Source of the DNA: Promicromonospora sp049532985 | GTDB taxonomy: Bacteria; Actinomycetota; Actinomycetes; Actinomycetales; Cellulomonadaceae | Assembly: GCF_049532985.1 (NCBI RefSeq) | Contig: NZ_CP186693.1 | Location: 3,658,001 to 3,722,000 of the forward strand | Direction: 5' to 3' | Length of the DNA stretch: 64,000 nt | In this document: positions 33,704-41,470 of the stretch, piece after piece | Numbering within the stretch: the stretch's first letter is position 1 | How the letters are laid out: every line of letters begins with the position of its first letter | Made by a program: the position numbers and the translations under genes | The notes under the pieces: generated by a model | The model's input: the letters and a program-made list of their open reading frames with translations, nothing else | Databases searched by the model: none | What the model was told of the DNA's origin: nothing

Positions 33704-34101
33704 GACTGCAGATCGGACGACTCTCCTCGCGCAGCAGCTACAGCGACACGGATGCGGTCAGCGAACGTTCGGGCGCCATAGCACCGGATCGTGAACTCGT
33801 ACCCACTGGCACGCACGACGACAAGGCTGGTCACGAACCCCCGCTTGGTGGCGACCTCAGTGATGTCGACCAACGGGATGACGAAGTCAATCGGGCCATC
33901 GTGCATCGAACGGTTCATGTCGTTCGGGTGGAAGTGGTACTCGTTGGGTGTCAGCGTTGCCCGCCCTCCGACCCACAGCCCTTTGTAGATGGCGCGTGTC
34001 AGTGCCACCGCGGGCTCCACGAGCTTTCCCACTCCGGCCGCGCGAACGTTGAAGAGGGCGTTGGCGAGGCGGGAATCGATGGCATCGGCGATCACGACCA
34101 C
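33700..34101 (-). CDS. GRAM/PH-like domain protein (133 aa)
   Basis: A short N-terminal helix region, then a beta-rich domain: GLWVGGRATLTPNEYHFHPN, FVIPLVDITEVATKRG, SLVVVRASGYEFTIRCYGA, FADRIRVAVAAARG. This strand-strand-helix order, with the 'IPLxDI' strand, fits a bacterial GRAM/PH-like fold used for lipid or protein binding. It is the first gene of a two-gene unit with the 86-residue protein. Its role in the accessory segment is unknown. Confidence 0.6.
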   Translation of the reverse strand: MVVIADAIDSRLANALFNVRAAGVGKLVEPAVALTRAIYKGLWVGGRATLTPNEYHFHPNDMNRSMHDGPIDFVIPLVDITEVATKRGFVTSLVVVRASGYEFTIRCYGARTFADRIRVAVAAARGESSDLQS

Positions 34102-34287
34102 CGACAGTAGACCAGCGACAACTCACCGGACAGGATGAAGATCCGAGCAGGCGATCAGGCCGAACTACCCACTCACTACGCCGAGAGACTCGAACCCCTA
34201 GCCTTCTCCCGGTGAAGCGAGACTCTTCGACGTCCGCAGAGCAAGTAGACGAAGCGATCACGATCGCCCTGGTGAGCCCCAGAAACG

Positions 34288-34321
34288 GACAGCGCGGGTT
34301 CGATTCCCGTCACCCGCTCCA
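34288..34321 (+). tRNA. 3' remnant of tRNA-Gly (att-site relic)
   Basis: The T arm (GCGGG, TTCGATT, CCCGT), the acceptor 3' strand CACCCGC, discriminator T and CCA match the 3' end of actinobacterial tRNA-Gly. The matching acceptor 5' strand GCGGGTG, D arm and anticodon arm are absent upstream, so this is not a functional tRNA. Such 3' ends are the usual integration sites of actinobacterial integrative elements, and this one looks like a leftover attL or attR. Confidence 0.75.
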
Positions 34322-34342
34322 CAGGGTCCGCCCCAGGTCAGA

Positions 34343-34570
34343 GAATGTTTCTCGAAGTTCCTCCGGCAGCTCCTGCCGCAGCTGCCGGACGCCGGGATCA
34401 TTCCGACAGGCACGATCACTTGCCAGGACGCCCACGCCTGGCTCGACGCCAAAGCAGTCGTCCTCGGCGTCGGCTTTGATCGGAGCGTCGGCGGCGTGGC
34501 AACTGGCGACTACGCCGAGGCTCGAGCTTCCGCGCGCGAGCGGCTGGCGATCGTCGCCGATGAGGCCTGA
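34343..34570 (+). pseudogene. C-terminal fragment of KDPG aldolase (Eda-like)
   Basis: One frame reads KFLRQLLPQLPDAGIIPTG, then TITCQDAHAWLDAKAVVLGV and GDYAEARASARERLAIVADE before a TGA. The PTGxI...W-L-A-x-A-V-x-x-x-G-V-G...GD pattern is the C-terminus of 2-keto-3-deoxy-6-phosphogluconate aldolase. The catalytic lysine half is missing and no start exists. It begins about 20 bp after the tRNA-Gly remnant, so it was probably cut by the same recombination event. Confidence 0.6.
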
Positions 34571-34711
34571 TCCCGCTGCCATCGCTAGTCGCCGAGGTGT
34601 GAGGTGAAGATCGGGTGATTCGCGCCATGTGCTGAACCCAAGCACCGCTGTCGGTGCAAGGATGCGCGATGTGCCTGGAGCGGCGCATCGGGTTTCTTGG
34701 GAGGGAATGGC

Positions 34712-35320
34712 ATGGGATTTTGGGCTCGGTTCTTCGGCAAGAGTGAAACCACCATCAAGTTGCCGAAAAAACAACCGACGATCAAGCAACACTCCTCACC
34801 GCCGCGAGGTACCTCGACCCAGCGCTCCCCGCGACGCGCGGAATTCCTAAGCCGCGAGGATGAGGAACGCAGCTTCGTAATCGGTCCGGACGGAATGCCG
34901 AGCGGAAGGCTGAAGCGCATCGGCGATCGGCTCCTCATCGTGACCGACGATGGCGCAGGCACGGTGAATCCGAGGAGCGCGCGAATTTACTCGATGGGCA
35001 TCTACTGCTTCGGCCTCCGCGGAACCGCCTATCAGGGTTCAGCGATCAAGCGTGGCGACTATCGCCTTGGCAAGTCCGTCCGACTGGTCCGCGAGCCCGA
35101 CAACGAGCACGACCGCAACGCGGTGGCGGTGTACGCCGCAGGCACCGCCACGCGCGGCGGCTACGTCAACAAGATGAACGCCAAGCGCATCGCGGTTCGG
35201 CTCGACCGAGGCGAGGAACTATTGGCTATCAGCGTGCGAGGTGACGGACCGGGTAAGGAGGATCTACGGCCAGTCATCCTTGTAGCCTCGCCGCGGGTCA
35301 TAGCGCACCTGACGCGGTGA
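34712..35320 (+). CDS. HIRAN-domain protein
   Basis: A 202-residue protein. The basic N-terminal 60 residues (FWARFFGKSETTIKLPKKQP) look disordered. The C-terminal 105 residues are a HIRAN domain: GLRGTAYQGSAIKRGDYRLG, VRLVREPDNEHDRNAVAVYA, GGYVNKMNAKRIAVRLDRG. HIRAN domains recognise single-stranded or stalled-fork DNA ends in eukaryotic Rad5/HLTF and occur alone in many phages and mobile elements. GGGAGG lies six bases before the ATG. In this setting it is most likely element-encoded and involved in DNA processing. Confidence 0.75.
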   Translation: MGFWARFFGKSETTIKLPKKQPTIKQHSSPPRGTSTQRSPRRAEFLSREDEERSFVIGPDGMPSGRLKRIGDRLLIVTDDGAGTVNPRSARIYSMGIYCFGLRGTAYQGSAIKRGDYRLGKSVRLVREPDNEHDRNAVAVYAAGTATRGGYVNKMNAKRIAVRLDRGEELLAISVRGDGPGKEDLRPVILVASPRVIAHLTR

Positions 35321-35344
35321 AGGTCTGGGGCGCCCCTGACGCGG

Positions 35345-35554
35345 TCACGCGGACGCCGACAGTGGCTCGCCACGCAAGTGCGAAGTTTCAAGGTCTCGGC
35401 CCATCCCGCCAACTGCCCTGATAACAGCTTGCGGTTTCGCTTTGTCCGCTGGGGCCGCCCTCGACTCGGCGACCTCCAGCGCAGCGACAAAACGATCGAG
35501 AGCCGTCTCTGAGTTGGGCCAGAGGCCGGCTGCAGGAAGTCGATCACTCGTCAA
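35345..35554 (-). CDS. Hypothetical short protein (69 aa)
   Basis: The frame has a plausible helical middle, LDRFVAALEVAESRAAPADK, then VIRAVGGMGRDLETSHLRG. It starts with a GTG that has no clear RBS, and it overlaps nothing real. It could be the C-terminal remnant of a larger element protein. No family is recognised. Confidence 0.3.
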   Translation of the reverse strand: MTSDRLPAAGLWPNSETALDRFVAALEVAESRAAPADKAKPQAVIRAVGGMGRDLETSHLRGEPLSASA

Positions 35555-35594
35555 GGAGCAACGACCCCCCGAAACGGCGCCCCGCCAGGCCGCG

Positions 35595-35849
35595 ACCTTG
35601 CAAACATTGCCTGGTCAGCTCGCTGCGTTCTGGGAGGCCGGCTCCGCCTTACACATTGCGTCGGCCTCCCTCAAGACCAGGCGGTACGACGAGGCTCTCC
35701 ACCACCTCGATCAGGCCCATCGCCTCGCGCCAGACTGGGCTACCAGCCAACCGCTGGGCGCCGCCACGATGTGGGCACTGCTCGACCGGGGCACGAGGCG
35801 ACGTGGGCCCCAGTTCGCGGCACTCGCCAACGCCTTCGGCGCGCTCTAG
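35595..35849 (+). pseudogene. C-terminal fragment of a regulator with TPR-like repeats
   Basis: LAAFWEAGSALHIASASLKT, then RRYDEALHHLDQAHRLAPDW and MWALLDRGTRRRGPQFAALA. This is the tail found in actinobacterial XRE-type proteins whose C-terminus has TPR-like helices. The upstream part of the open frame (35,442-35,594) has unrelated composition and no HTH, so the gene appears truncated at the 5' side. Confidence 0.4.
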
Positions 35850-35992
35850 CCACTCGCTACGACAAGCACGCCATGGTCTACCGCGCCGGCGCGGTACTGG
35901 CTGCAATCGTGGTCTGGCTTCGCAGCTGAGTCCTGGTCCACGACAACTGGGTACGCCCTGTGGGACGCTTCGGGTCCACGAAGGGAGCCAGA

Positions 35993-36592
35993 GTGCTTGA
36001 GAGGTTCGCCAAACGCTTCCAGGTCGAAGTCCCACCGGTGCCAACAGTCAGCGCTACTGAACTCCTGGGCAGGTCAGGTGGCACGACGATCCGTTCAGGG
36101 CTCTACCGGATCCATACACCTACCTCGGCGGCACGAGCCGACGCCCTGGTGCGCGCGGCCTACCCGGAGTTCACGACCACCATCTCGTGCTTCGGGCACG
36201 ACTGGCTCGGGCGACAGTTCTCCCTAGATGCACGAAACGGGCCAGCGCGCGAACCGACCGTCCTCATGTTCGAGGTCGGGACTGGAGGGGCGCTTGAGAT
36301 CCCCGTGCCGTTCTCGGACTTCCACGACATCGAGTTGGTGGACTACCCAAACGCAGCACTCGCCGCAGGCTTCTTCGACACGTGGCTGGAGTCAGGTCAG
36401 CCGTCTCCGTCGCCTGACCAGTGCATTGGGTACCGCATTCCCCTCTTCCTAGGCGGCGAGGACGACATCACGAACCTGGAGGTGACCGACCTCGACGTCT
36501 ACTGGTCCACGTTCGGACAGATACGAGTGGGCTTGAGCAGCACCAGCGACAGAACAGCCGTGGCACCGGTCGACTTGAGAGACATGCCCTAA
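35993..36592 (+). CDS. Tdi1/DUF1851-like immunity-type protein (orphan)
   Basis: A 199-residue protein resembling the C-terminal domain of the T6SS immunity protein Tdi1: SCFGHDWLGRQFSLDA, LMFEVGTGGALEIPVPFSDF, HDIELVDYPNAALAAGFFDTW, CIGYRIPLFLGGEDDITNLE, LDVYW. The motif IGYxxPLFLGGED with downstream NLE and VYW is characteristic. I chose the GTG at 35,993 because AAGGGAG lies eight bases upstream. No toxin gene is adjacent, so it is an orphan, perhaps protecting against a neighbour's polymorphic toxin. Confidence 0.65.
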   Translation: MLERFAKRFQVEVPPVPTVSATELLGRSGGTTIRSGLYRIHTPTSAARADALVRAAYPEFTTTISCFGHDWLGRQFSLDARNGPAREPTVLMFEVGTGGALEIPVPFSDFHDIELVDYPNAALAAGFFDTWLESGQPSPSPDQCIGYRIPLFLGGEDDITNLEVTDLDVYWSTFGQIRVGLSSTSDRTAVAPVDLRDMP

Positions 36593-36660
36593 GCCCTAAG
36601 GTGCTGAGCCGCGGTCCATGAGCCAGCCGGAACTGGCAACATCCGTTAGCGGAGCGTCGA

Positions 36661-36731
36661 AGTGGTGTGCGCACCTGACCTGCACGGATATGTCTGCACA
36701 CCCTGGTGTGCGGACATCTTGGTGTGCGCAG
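36661..36731. repeat. GGTGTGCG repeat cluster with palindrome
   Basis: GGTGTGCGCA occurs at 36,664 and 36,722. Between them TGTCTGCACACC-CT-GGTGTGCGGACA (36,691-36,716) is a 12+12 bp inverted repeat with one mismatch. It could be a recombinase or replication-initiator binding site of the former element. Confidence 0.45.
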
Positions 36732-36920
36732 AGCGTGCGCTCACCAGTCATCCTCGACGCACGGATGTGTACTTGCGCTTAGGCCGCCAGGAAGTGGCAA
36801 ACGGGTTGGAGTCCGGAAGCCCAGCCGCCGGGCCATGCCCACGCGCAAGCGTGCGCCGTTTTCCACGCGCTGACTGTTCCTGCCCGAGGGCTCAGAAGCG
36901 TTGCCGAAGGTCAACCGGCA

Positions 36921-36948
36921 TTCGGCCTGGTCAGGCGACCAGGCCGAA
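36921..36948 (-). terminator. Terminator of ychF
   Basis: TTCGGCCTGGTC and GACCAGGCCGAA form a perfect 12-bp stem with a 4-nt loop, 14 bp beyond the ychF stop. Confidence 0.75.
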
Positions 36949-36961
36949 ACCCGGGTGATGC

Positions 36962-36973
36962 TCAGACGTTGAA
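36962..36973. repeat. 12-bp direct repeat, right copy (3' end of ychF)
   Basis: TCAGACGTTGAA: the stop codon and last three codons of ychF, identical to 33,203-33,214. Confidence 0.5.
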
Positions 36974-38047
36974 CCGGAACTCCACCACGTCCCCGTCCTG
37001 CATCACATAGTCCTTGCCCTCGATCCGCGCCTTCCCGGCCGCCTTCGCCGCCGCGACCGACCCGGCCTCGACCAGGTCCTCGAACGAGATGACCTCGGCC
37101 TTGATGAAGCCCCGCTCGAAGTCGGTGTGGATCACGCCGGCCGCCTGCGGTGCCGTCCAGCCCTTGTGGATGGTCCAGGCGCGGGCCTCCTTCGGGCCAG
37201 CCGTGAGGTAGGTCTGCAGACCGAGGGTCTCGAAGCCGACCTTCGCGAGCTGGTCCAGGCCCGACTCGTCCTGGCCGGTCTCGGCCAGCATCTCCGCGGC
37301 CTCCTCGGGCTCCAGCTCGACGAGCTCCGACTCGAACTTGGCGTCCAGGAAGATCGCCTGCGCGGGGGCGACCACCTTGCGCAGCGCCTCCTGCGAGGCG
37401 GCGTCCGCCAGGCCGGCGTCGTCGGTGTTGAAGACGTAGATGAACGGCTTGGCCGTCATGAGCTGCAGGCTCGCGATCTCGGCGAGGTCCAGGCCGGCGT
37501 CGGCAGCGCCCTGGTACAGCGTGATGCCCTTGTCCAGGATCTCCTGGGCCTTCTTCGCGGCCGCGTACAGGACGGGGTCGCCGCGCTTGATCTTGACCTC
37601 CTTCTCCATCCTCGGCAGCGCCTTCTCGAGGGTCTGGAGGTCGGCCAGGATCAGCTCGGTGGAGATGGTCTCGATGTCGCCGGGAGCATCGGCCGAGCCC
37701 TCGACACGCACCACGTCCGGGTCGTCGAAGGCACGCGTGACCTGGCAGATCGCGTCGGCCTCGCGGATGTTGGCGAGGAACTTGTTGCCCAGGCCCTCAC
37801 CCTCGGACGCGCCCTTGACGATGCCCGCGATGTCCACGAACGACACCGTGGCCGGCAGGATCCGCTGGCTGTCGAAGATCTCGGCGAGCTTGTCCAGCCG
37901 CTCGTCGGGCAGCGAGACCACCCCCACGTTGGGCTCGATCGTGGCGAACGGGTAGTTCGCCGCGAGCACCTGGTTGCGGGTCAGAGCGTTGAAGAGGGTG
38001 GACTTGCCGACGTTGGGCAGGCCGACGATGCCGATAGTGAGAGCCAC
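36962..38047 (-). CDS. ychF: Redox-regulated ATPase YchF/OLA1
   Basis: A 361-residue Obg-family P-loop protein, the usual length. The Walker A motif LPNVGKST is near residue 9, then the switch region FATIEPNVGVV, DIAGIVKGASEGEGLGNKFL (G3), and a NxxE-type motif (NTDD) in place of the GTPase NKxD, which is why YchF prefers ATP. The C-terminal TGS domain ends EGKDYVMQDGDVVEFRFNV. It binds ribosomes and affects translation and stress responses. The GTG start fits the family start. Its 3' end coincides with an att-like repeat. Confidence 0.96.
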   Translation of the reverse strand: MALTIGIVGLPNVGKSTLFNALTRNQVLAANYPFATIEPNVGVVSLPDERLDKLAEIFDSQRILPATVSFVDIAGIVKGASEGEGLGNKFLANIREADAICQVTRAFDDPDVVRVEGSADAPGDIETISTELILADLQTLEKALPRMEKEVKIKRGDPVLYAAAKKAQEILDKGITLYQGAADAGLDLAEIASLQLMTAKPFIYVFNTDDAGLADAASQEALRKVVAPAQAIFLDAKFESELVELEPEEAAEMLAETGQDESGLDQLAKVGFETLGLQTYLTAGPKEARAWTIHKGWTAPQAAGVIHTDFERGFIKAEVISFEDLVEAGSVAAAKAAGKARIEGKDYVMQDGDVVEFRFNV

Positions 38048-38058
38048 GTCGCGCAAGT

Positions 38059-38826
38059 TTACGTGGACTCGGGCGACGGGGCGGCGCCCGTGTCGATGAG
38101 GTCCAGGTCCCGCGTGGCGAACGAATGGTGCTCCCACTCCTCGGACAGCACCACCCCGATGCACTTGCCGACGGTGAACGGCTCCGACTGGTCCATCCAC
38201 GGCGGCGGCGCGGCCGGGCTGCCGGCCTCTTCGGGCGTGAGCGCGGCGAGGACGTCGCGGACCTCCTGCACCCGCTGCCGCCTCACCTCGAGCACCTCGT
38301 CGTACGACGGCGCAGCGGCAGGGTCGATCCCGATCGAACCCGCCCGCGACGAGAACTGCGAGTGCGGAACGCCGGCCGGCCAGAACACGTCGGCGTCCCG
38401 CCTGCCCTGCGCACCCCAGCGCAGCCAGCCGTCCGTGCAGCACACGAGGTGACGCAGGGTCTGCGCGAACGACCACTCGTCGTCGACCGACACGTCCACC
38501 GTGCCCGCCGGCATCGACGCGACCCGCTCGTACGTGGACTCCCACATCTGGGCATAGGCGTCCAGGGCCGCGCGGAGCCCGGCCACGGTGCGGTCCTGGA
38601 GCAGGGCACGCTCCGGATGGCGTCTGTTCAGCTCGGCCTCGACCAGCGGCGCCACCTCCACGCCGTTGACCCGCAGCCCGTAGATCGCCCCGTCGATGTC
38701 GGCGTCGACGAGCTCCACGCCGCGCATCCGGACGCCGTTGAGCACGGCCTCACGGAACTGGGCACCGCTCATGTCGACGTCACGGAAGTGGGCCCCGCGC
38801 AGGTCCTCGCCCTCGATGTGCCTCAT
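38059..38826 (-). CDS. DinB/MDMPI-like protein with N-terminal pentapeptide repeats
   Basis: A 255-residue protein. Residues about 1-50 are pentapeptide-like (DLRGAHFRDVDMSGAQFREA). Residues about 75-240 are a DinB-type four-helix bundle with candidate metal histidines in LRHLVCCTDGWLRWG and VLSEEWEHHSFATRDLDLI. MDMPI/DinB enzymes use such His triads to act on mycothiol or bacillithiol adducts. Mycothiol use is expected in actinobacteria, but the substrate is not shown. It is 11 bp upstream of ychF on the same strand. Confidence 0.75.
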   Translation of the reverse strand: MRHIEGEDLRGAHFRDVDMSGAQFREAVLNGVRMRGVELVDADIDGAIYGLRVNGVEVAPLVEAELNRRHPERALLQDRTVAGLRAALDAYAQMWESTYERVASMPAGTVDVSVDDEWSFAQTLRHLVCCTDGWLRWGAQGRRDADVFWPAGVPHSQFSSRAGSIGIDPAAAPSYDEVLEVRRQRVQEVRDVLAALTPEEAGSPAAPPPWMDQSEPFTVGKCIGVVLSEEWEHHSFATRDLDLIDTGAAPSPEST

Positions 38827-38877
38827 GACACGGACGCTACGCCGGACCACTGACACACCGTGGCCCGGCAGCGACCG

Positions 38878-40479
38878 TCAGGGGAACGACTGGACCTGCT
38901 GGAGCAGCTCCGGCAGGCGCCTGTCGTACACGCGGGCCCCGAACCGCACCCCGAGAACGAGCATCAGCGCCCCGTAGAGCACGCCCAGCACCAGCGTGGC
39001 GACACCCCACACCGCGCCGCCCAGCACCAGCGCCGCGATCCCCACCGCGAGCACGGGGACGGACAGCCCCAGGGTGATCACGAACCCGAGACCCTGGGAG
39101 ACCAGCGTGGCGACCGCAGCTCCCTGCGGGGACTTGAGCGGGCTCTCCCCCGGCTTGGCCACCGGGTACACGAGCCGCGCCGAGACCGCGCACGACACCG
39201 CGGTACTGACCAGCAGGAGCCCGAGGGCCAGCCCCAGCAGAGGCAGCAGAAGGTGCCAGGAGTCGGCCACCCAGACGGTGGCCACCACGGTGATCGCCGC
39301 GACCAGCGGGGCCACCAGCAGCATCGGGATGGCCCGGCCCCAGCGGTCCGCCTTGCCGTCCACGCCCGCGGCGACGTGCAGCGCGAACGCGGTGTAGTCG
39401 TAGCCGATGTCGTTCGAGATGCTGAAGCCGAGGATCCACGCCACGAACGGGCCGGTGGCCAGCAGCATGAAGTAGTTGCCGGTGCTCTGCGTGGTGAAGT
39501 AGATGATGACCGGCAGCAGCGGCACGACGGCGATGGACCCGGAGTAGCGCGGGTCGCGCAGCCAGTAGGTGGCGGTGCGCGCGGCGACGCCCCAGGTGGG
39601 CGAGAACCGCACCAGGCCGAACGCGCCCAGGCCCTTCGCCCGGCCGCCCCCGCCGTCTCCGACGGGCGGGCTGACCAGGGCCCGGCCCAGCGCCCGGTCC
39701 CAGACCAACCAGCCCAGGGCGATGGTGCCGAGCGCCACGGCGAGCCGACCGGCCAGGCCGAGCCAGTCGCCGTCGTGCGCCGTGCTCGCCAGCGACCACG
39801 CCGCGCCGAACGGCGTCCAGCCGACGACGCCGGCCGCCTGCTCGAACATCGGCCGGAGCTGGTCGCCGACGCTGCCGTCGACCGAGACCTCGAACCCGTT
39901 GGAGAGCGACGAGATGAGCGGGCCGATCATCACGACCAGCACCAGCGCGACGATCGTGACGACCTCGCGATAGCGCCGCGACTCCAGCACGGGTGCGAGC
40001 GCCGTCGTGATGGCCCGGGACCCGATGACGCACGTGGCCACCCCCAGCACCGCGCCGACGAGTGCGACCAGGAGCACGCCCGGTTCCAGCACCCAGGCGA
40101 AGGCGGTGCCCAGCGCGAGGAGCACCGTGGCGAACCCCGGCACCGAGATCAGCCCCGCGACGGCCAGGCCCGCCACGAGGGTGCGCCGCGGGATGGCGAA
40201 GGTGGTGAACCGGTGGGGGTCCAGGGTCGCGTCCACACCGAAGGCGAAGATCGGGATGATCCACCAGCCCAGCACCGTGAGCGCCCCGCCCAGCGTGATG
40301 GCCAGACCGGCCCAGGCCGGGTCCTCCAGGAAGGCCAGCCCGCCCACGAGCGCCAGCAGGGTGCCGACGACGCCCAGCGCGTACAGCGACGCGATGATCA
40401 GGCCGATCGTCTGCCACACGCTCTTGCGGAACGTGTTGCCCATGAGGGTCAGCTTGAGGGTCAGGAACCGCGCAACCAC
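38878..40479 (-). CDS. ABC-2-type exporter permease
   Basis: A 533-residue membrane protein with about 12 hydrophobic segments (ALGVVGTLLALVGGLAFL, WWIIPIFAFGV, TLVAGLAVAGLISVPGFATV, VVTIVALVLVVMIGPLIS, IIYFTTQSTGNYFMLLATGP). This is typical of the large actinobacterial ABC transporter permeases that pair with a single ATPase. The GTG start overlaps the end of the ATPase gene by 19 bp. The cargo is unknown; drug or lipid export is usual for the type. Confidence 0.82.
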   Translation of the reverse strand: MVARFLTLKLTLMGNTFRKSVWQTIGLIIASLYALGVVGTLLALVGGLAFLEDPAWAGLAITLGGALTVLGWWIIPIFAFGVDATLDPHRFTTFAIPRRTLVAGLAVAGLISVPGFATVLLALGTAFAWVLEPGVLLVALVGAVLGVATCVIGSRAITTALAPVLESRRYREVVTIVALVLVVMIGPLISSLSNGFEVSVDGSVGDQLRPMFEQAAGVVGWTPFGAAWSLASTAHDGDWLGLAGRLAVALGTIALGWLVWDRALGRALVSPPVGDGGGGRAKGLGAFGLVRFSPTWGVAARTATYWLRDPRYSGSIAVVPLLPVIIYFTTQSTGNYFMLLATGPFVAWILGFSISNDIGYDYTAFALHVAAGVDGKADRWGRAIPMLLVAPLVAAITVVATVWVADSWHLLLPLLGLALGLLLVSTAVSCAVSARLVYPVAKPGESPLKSPQGAAVATLVSQGLGFVITLGLSVPVLAVGIAALVLGGAVWGVATLVLGVLYGALMLVLGVRFGARVYDRRLPELLQQVQSFP

Positions 40480-41282
40480 GAGAGTCCCTCCGAGTGCTGC
40501 CGGCCGCCGACGAGGTCCACGAACCGGTCCTCCAGGGTCTGCTCGCCGCGCACCTCGTCCACGGTGCCCGCGGCCAGCACGTGCCCGCCGGCCAGCACGG
40601 CGACGTGGTCGCACATGCGCTGCACCAGGTCCATGACGTGGCTGGAGACGATCACGGTGCCGCCGTTCGCCACGTAGCCCTTGAGGATGTCGCGGATGTT
40701 GGCGGCGCTGACCGGGTCGACCGCCTCAAACGGCTCGTCGAGCACCAGGGTGCGCGGGGCGTGGATCATCGCGCTGCCCAGGGCGATCTTCTTGGTCATG
40801 CCGGCCGAGTAGTCCACGACGAACGTGTCCGCGTCGCCGGCCAGGTCGAACGCCTGCAGCAGGTCGGCGGTGCGCTCGACGACCGTCTCCTTGTCCATCC
40901 CCCGCAGCATCCCGGCGTAGGTCAGGAGCTGACGGCCGGTCAGGCGGTCGAACAGGCGCACGCCGTCGGGCAGGATGCCGAGCGTGGCCTTGGCCTCGTC
41001 GGGGCGTGCCCACAGGTCCACGCCGTGCACCCAGGCCGAGCCGAAGTCCGGCCGCAGCAGGCCGGTCGCCATGGAGAGCATCGTGGTCTTGCCCGCGCCG
41101 TTGGGGCCGACCAGGCCGTAGAACGACCCCGCGGGCACGTCCAGGTCGACGCCGGAGACGGCGATCTTCTGGCCGAACCGCTTCCAGAGGCCGCGCACGC
41201 TGAGCGCCGCGGTCGGGTCGTGCGGGGGAGGTTCGGGAGCGCCCTGGGTCCCTGTGCTGCCCGGAGGTGCGGGGATCGTCAT
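40461..41282 (-). CDS. ABC transporter ATP-binding protein (ABC-2 exporter)
   Basis: A 273-residue ATPase: Walker A GPNGAGKTT near residue 63, Q-loop region LGILPDGVRLFDRLTG, signature YSAGMTKK (variant of LSGGQ), Walker B LVLDEPFEAVDP and switch His in VSSHVMD. It drives the permease encoded just downstream. The start at 41,282 (MTIPAPPG) was preferred over an upstream GTG at 41,312. The Pro-rich first 35 residues are probably disordered. Confidence 0.92.
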   Translation of the reverse strand: MTIPAPPGSTGTQGAPEPPPHDPTAALSVRGLWKRFGQKIAVSGVDLDVPAGSFYGLVGPNGAGKTTMLSMATGLLRPDFGSAWVHGVDLWARPDEAKATLGILPDGVRLFDRLTGRQLLTYAGMLRGMDKETVVERTADLLQAFDLAGDADTFVVDYSAGMTKKIALGSAMIHAPRTLVLDEPFEAVDPVSAANIRDILKGYVANGGTVIVSSHVMDLVQRMCDHVAVLAGGHVLAAGTVDEVRGEQTLEDRFVDLVGGRQHSEGLSWLRGS

Positions 41283-41470
41283 GGCACCCAACGTAGCGGG
41301 GACCTCGGACATCGTGGATCCGACGCGGGGATGAGTGCGGGCGAGAAACCAGGTCCACCTGTGGACGGAGTATCCGGCGGCCGCGGGCCGCCAACCACAA
41401 ACCGGGCGATTCCGGCCGCCCGGGGTGTCAGCGTGCCGGAGTGTCGGTGGCTCGTGGCAGCCTGTCGCTC

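Larger units (their letters stand above)
36593..36961. other. Gene-free end of the accessory segment
   Basis: 370 bp without a credible ORF. It contains a cluster of GGTGTGCG repeats with a near-perfect palindrome (36,661-36,731) and, next to ychF, a terminator hairpin (36,921-36,948). Confidence 0.6.

Noticed and set aside
34165..34215. Possible second tRNA-like 3' end on the minus strand (GGGTTCGAGTCTC)
   Set aside because: The T-stem needs several wobble pairs, there is no CCA and no other arm can be built.
34258..34452. Minus-strand 64-codon ORF containing GAGDGNRTRAVRF
   Set aside because: This peptide is the well-known artefact of translating the complement of a tRNA 3' end; it overlaps the tRNA-Gly remnant.
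36662..36958. Plus-strand 98-codon ORF at the right end of the accessory segment
   Set aside because: Cys/Arg/Pro-rich, no RBS, crosses the repeat cluster and the ychF terminator.
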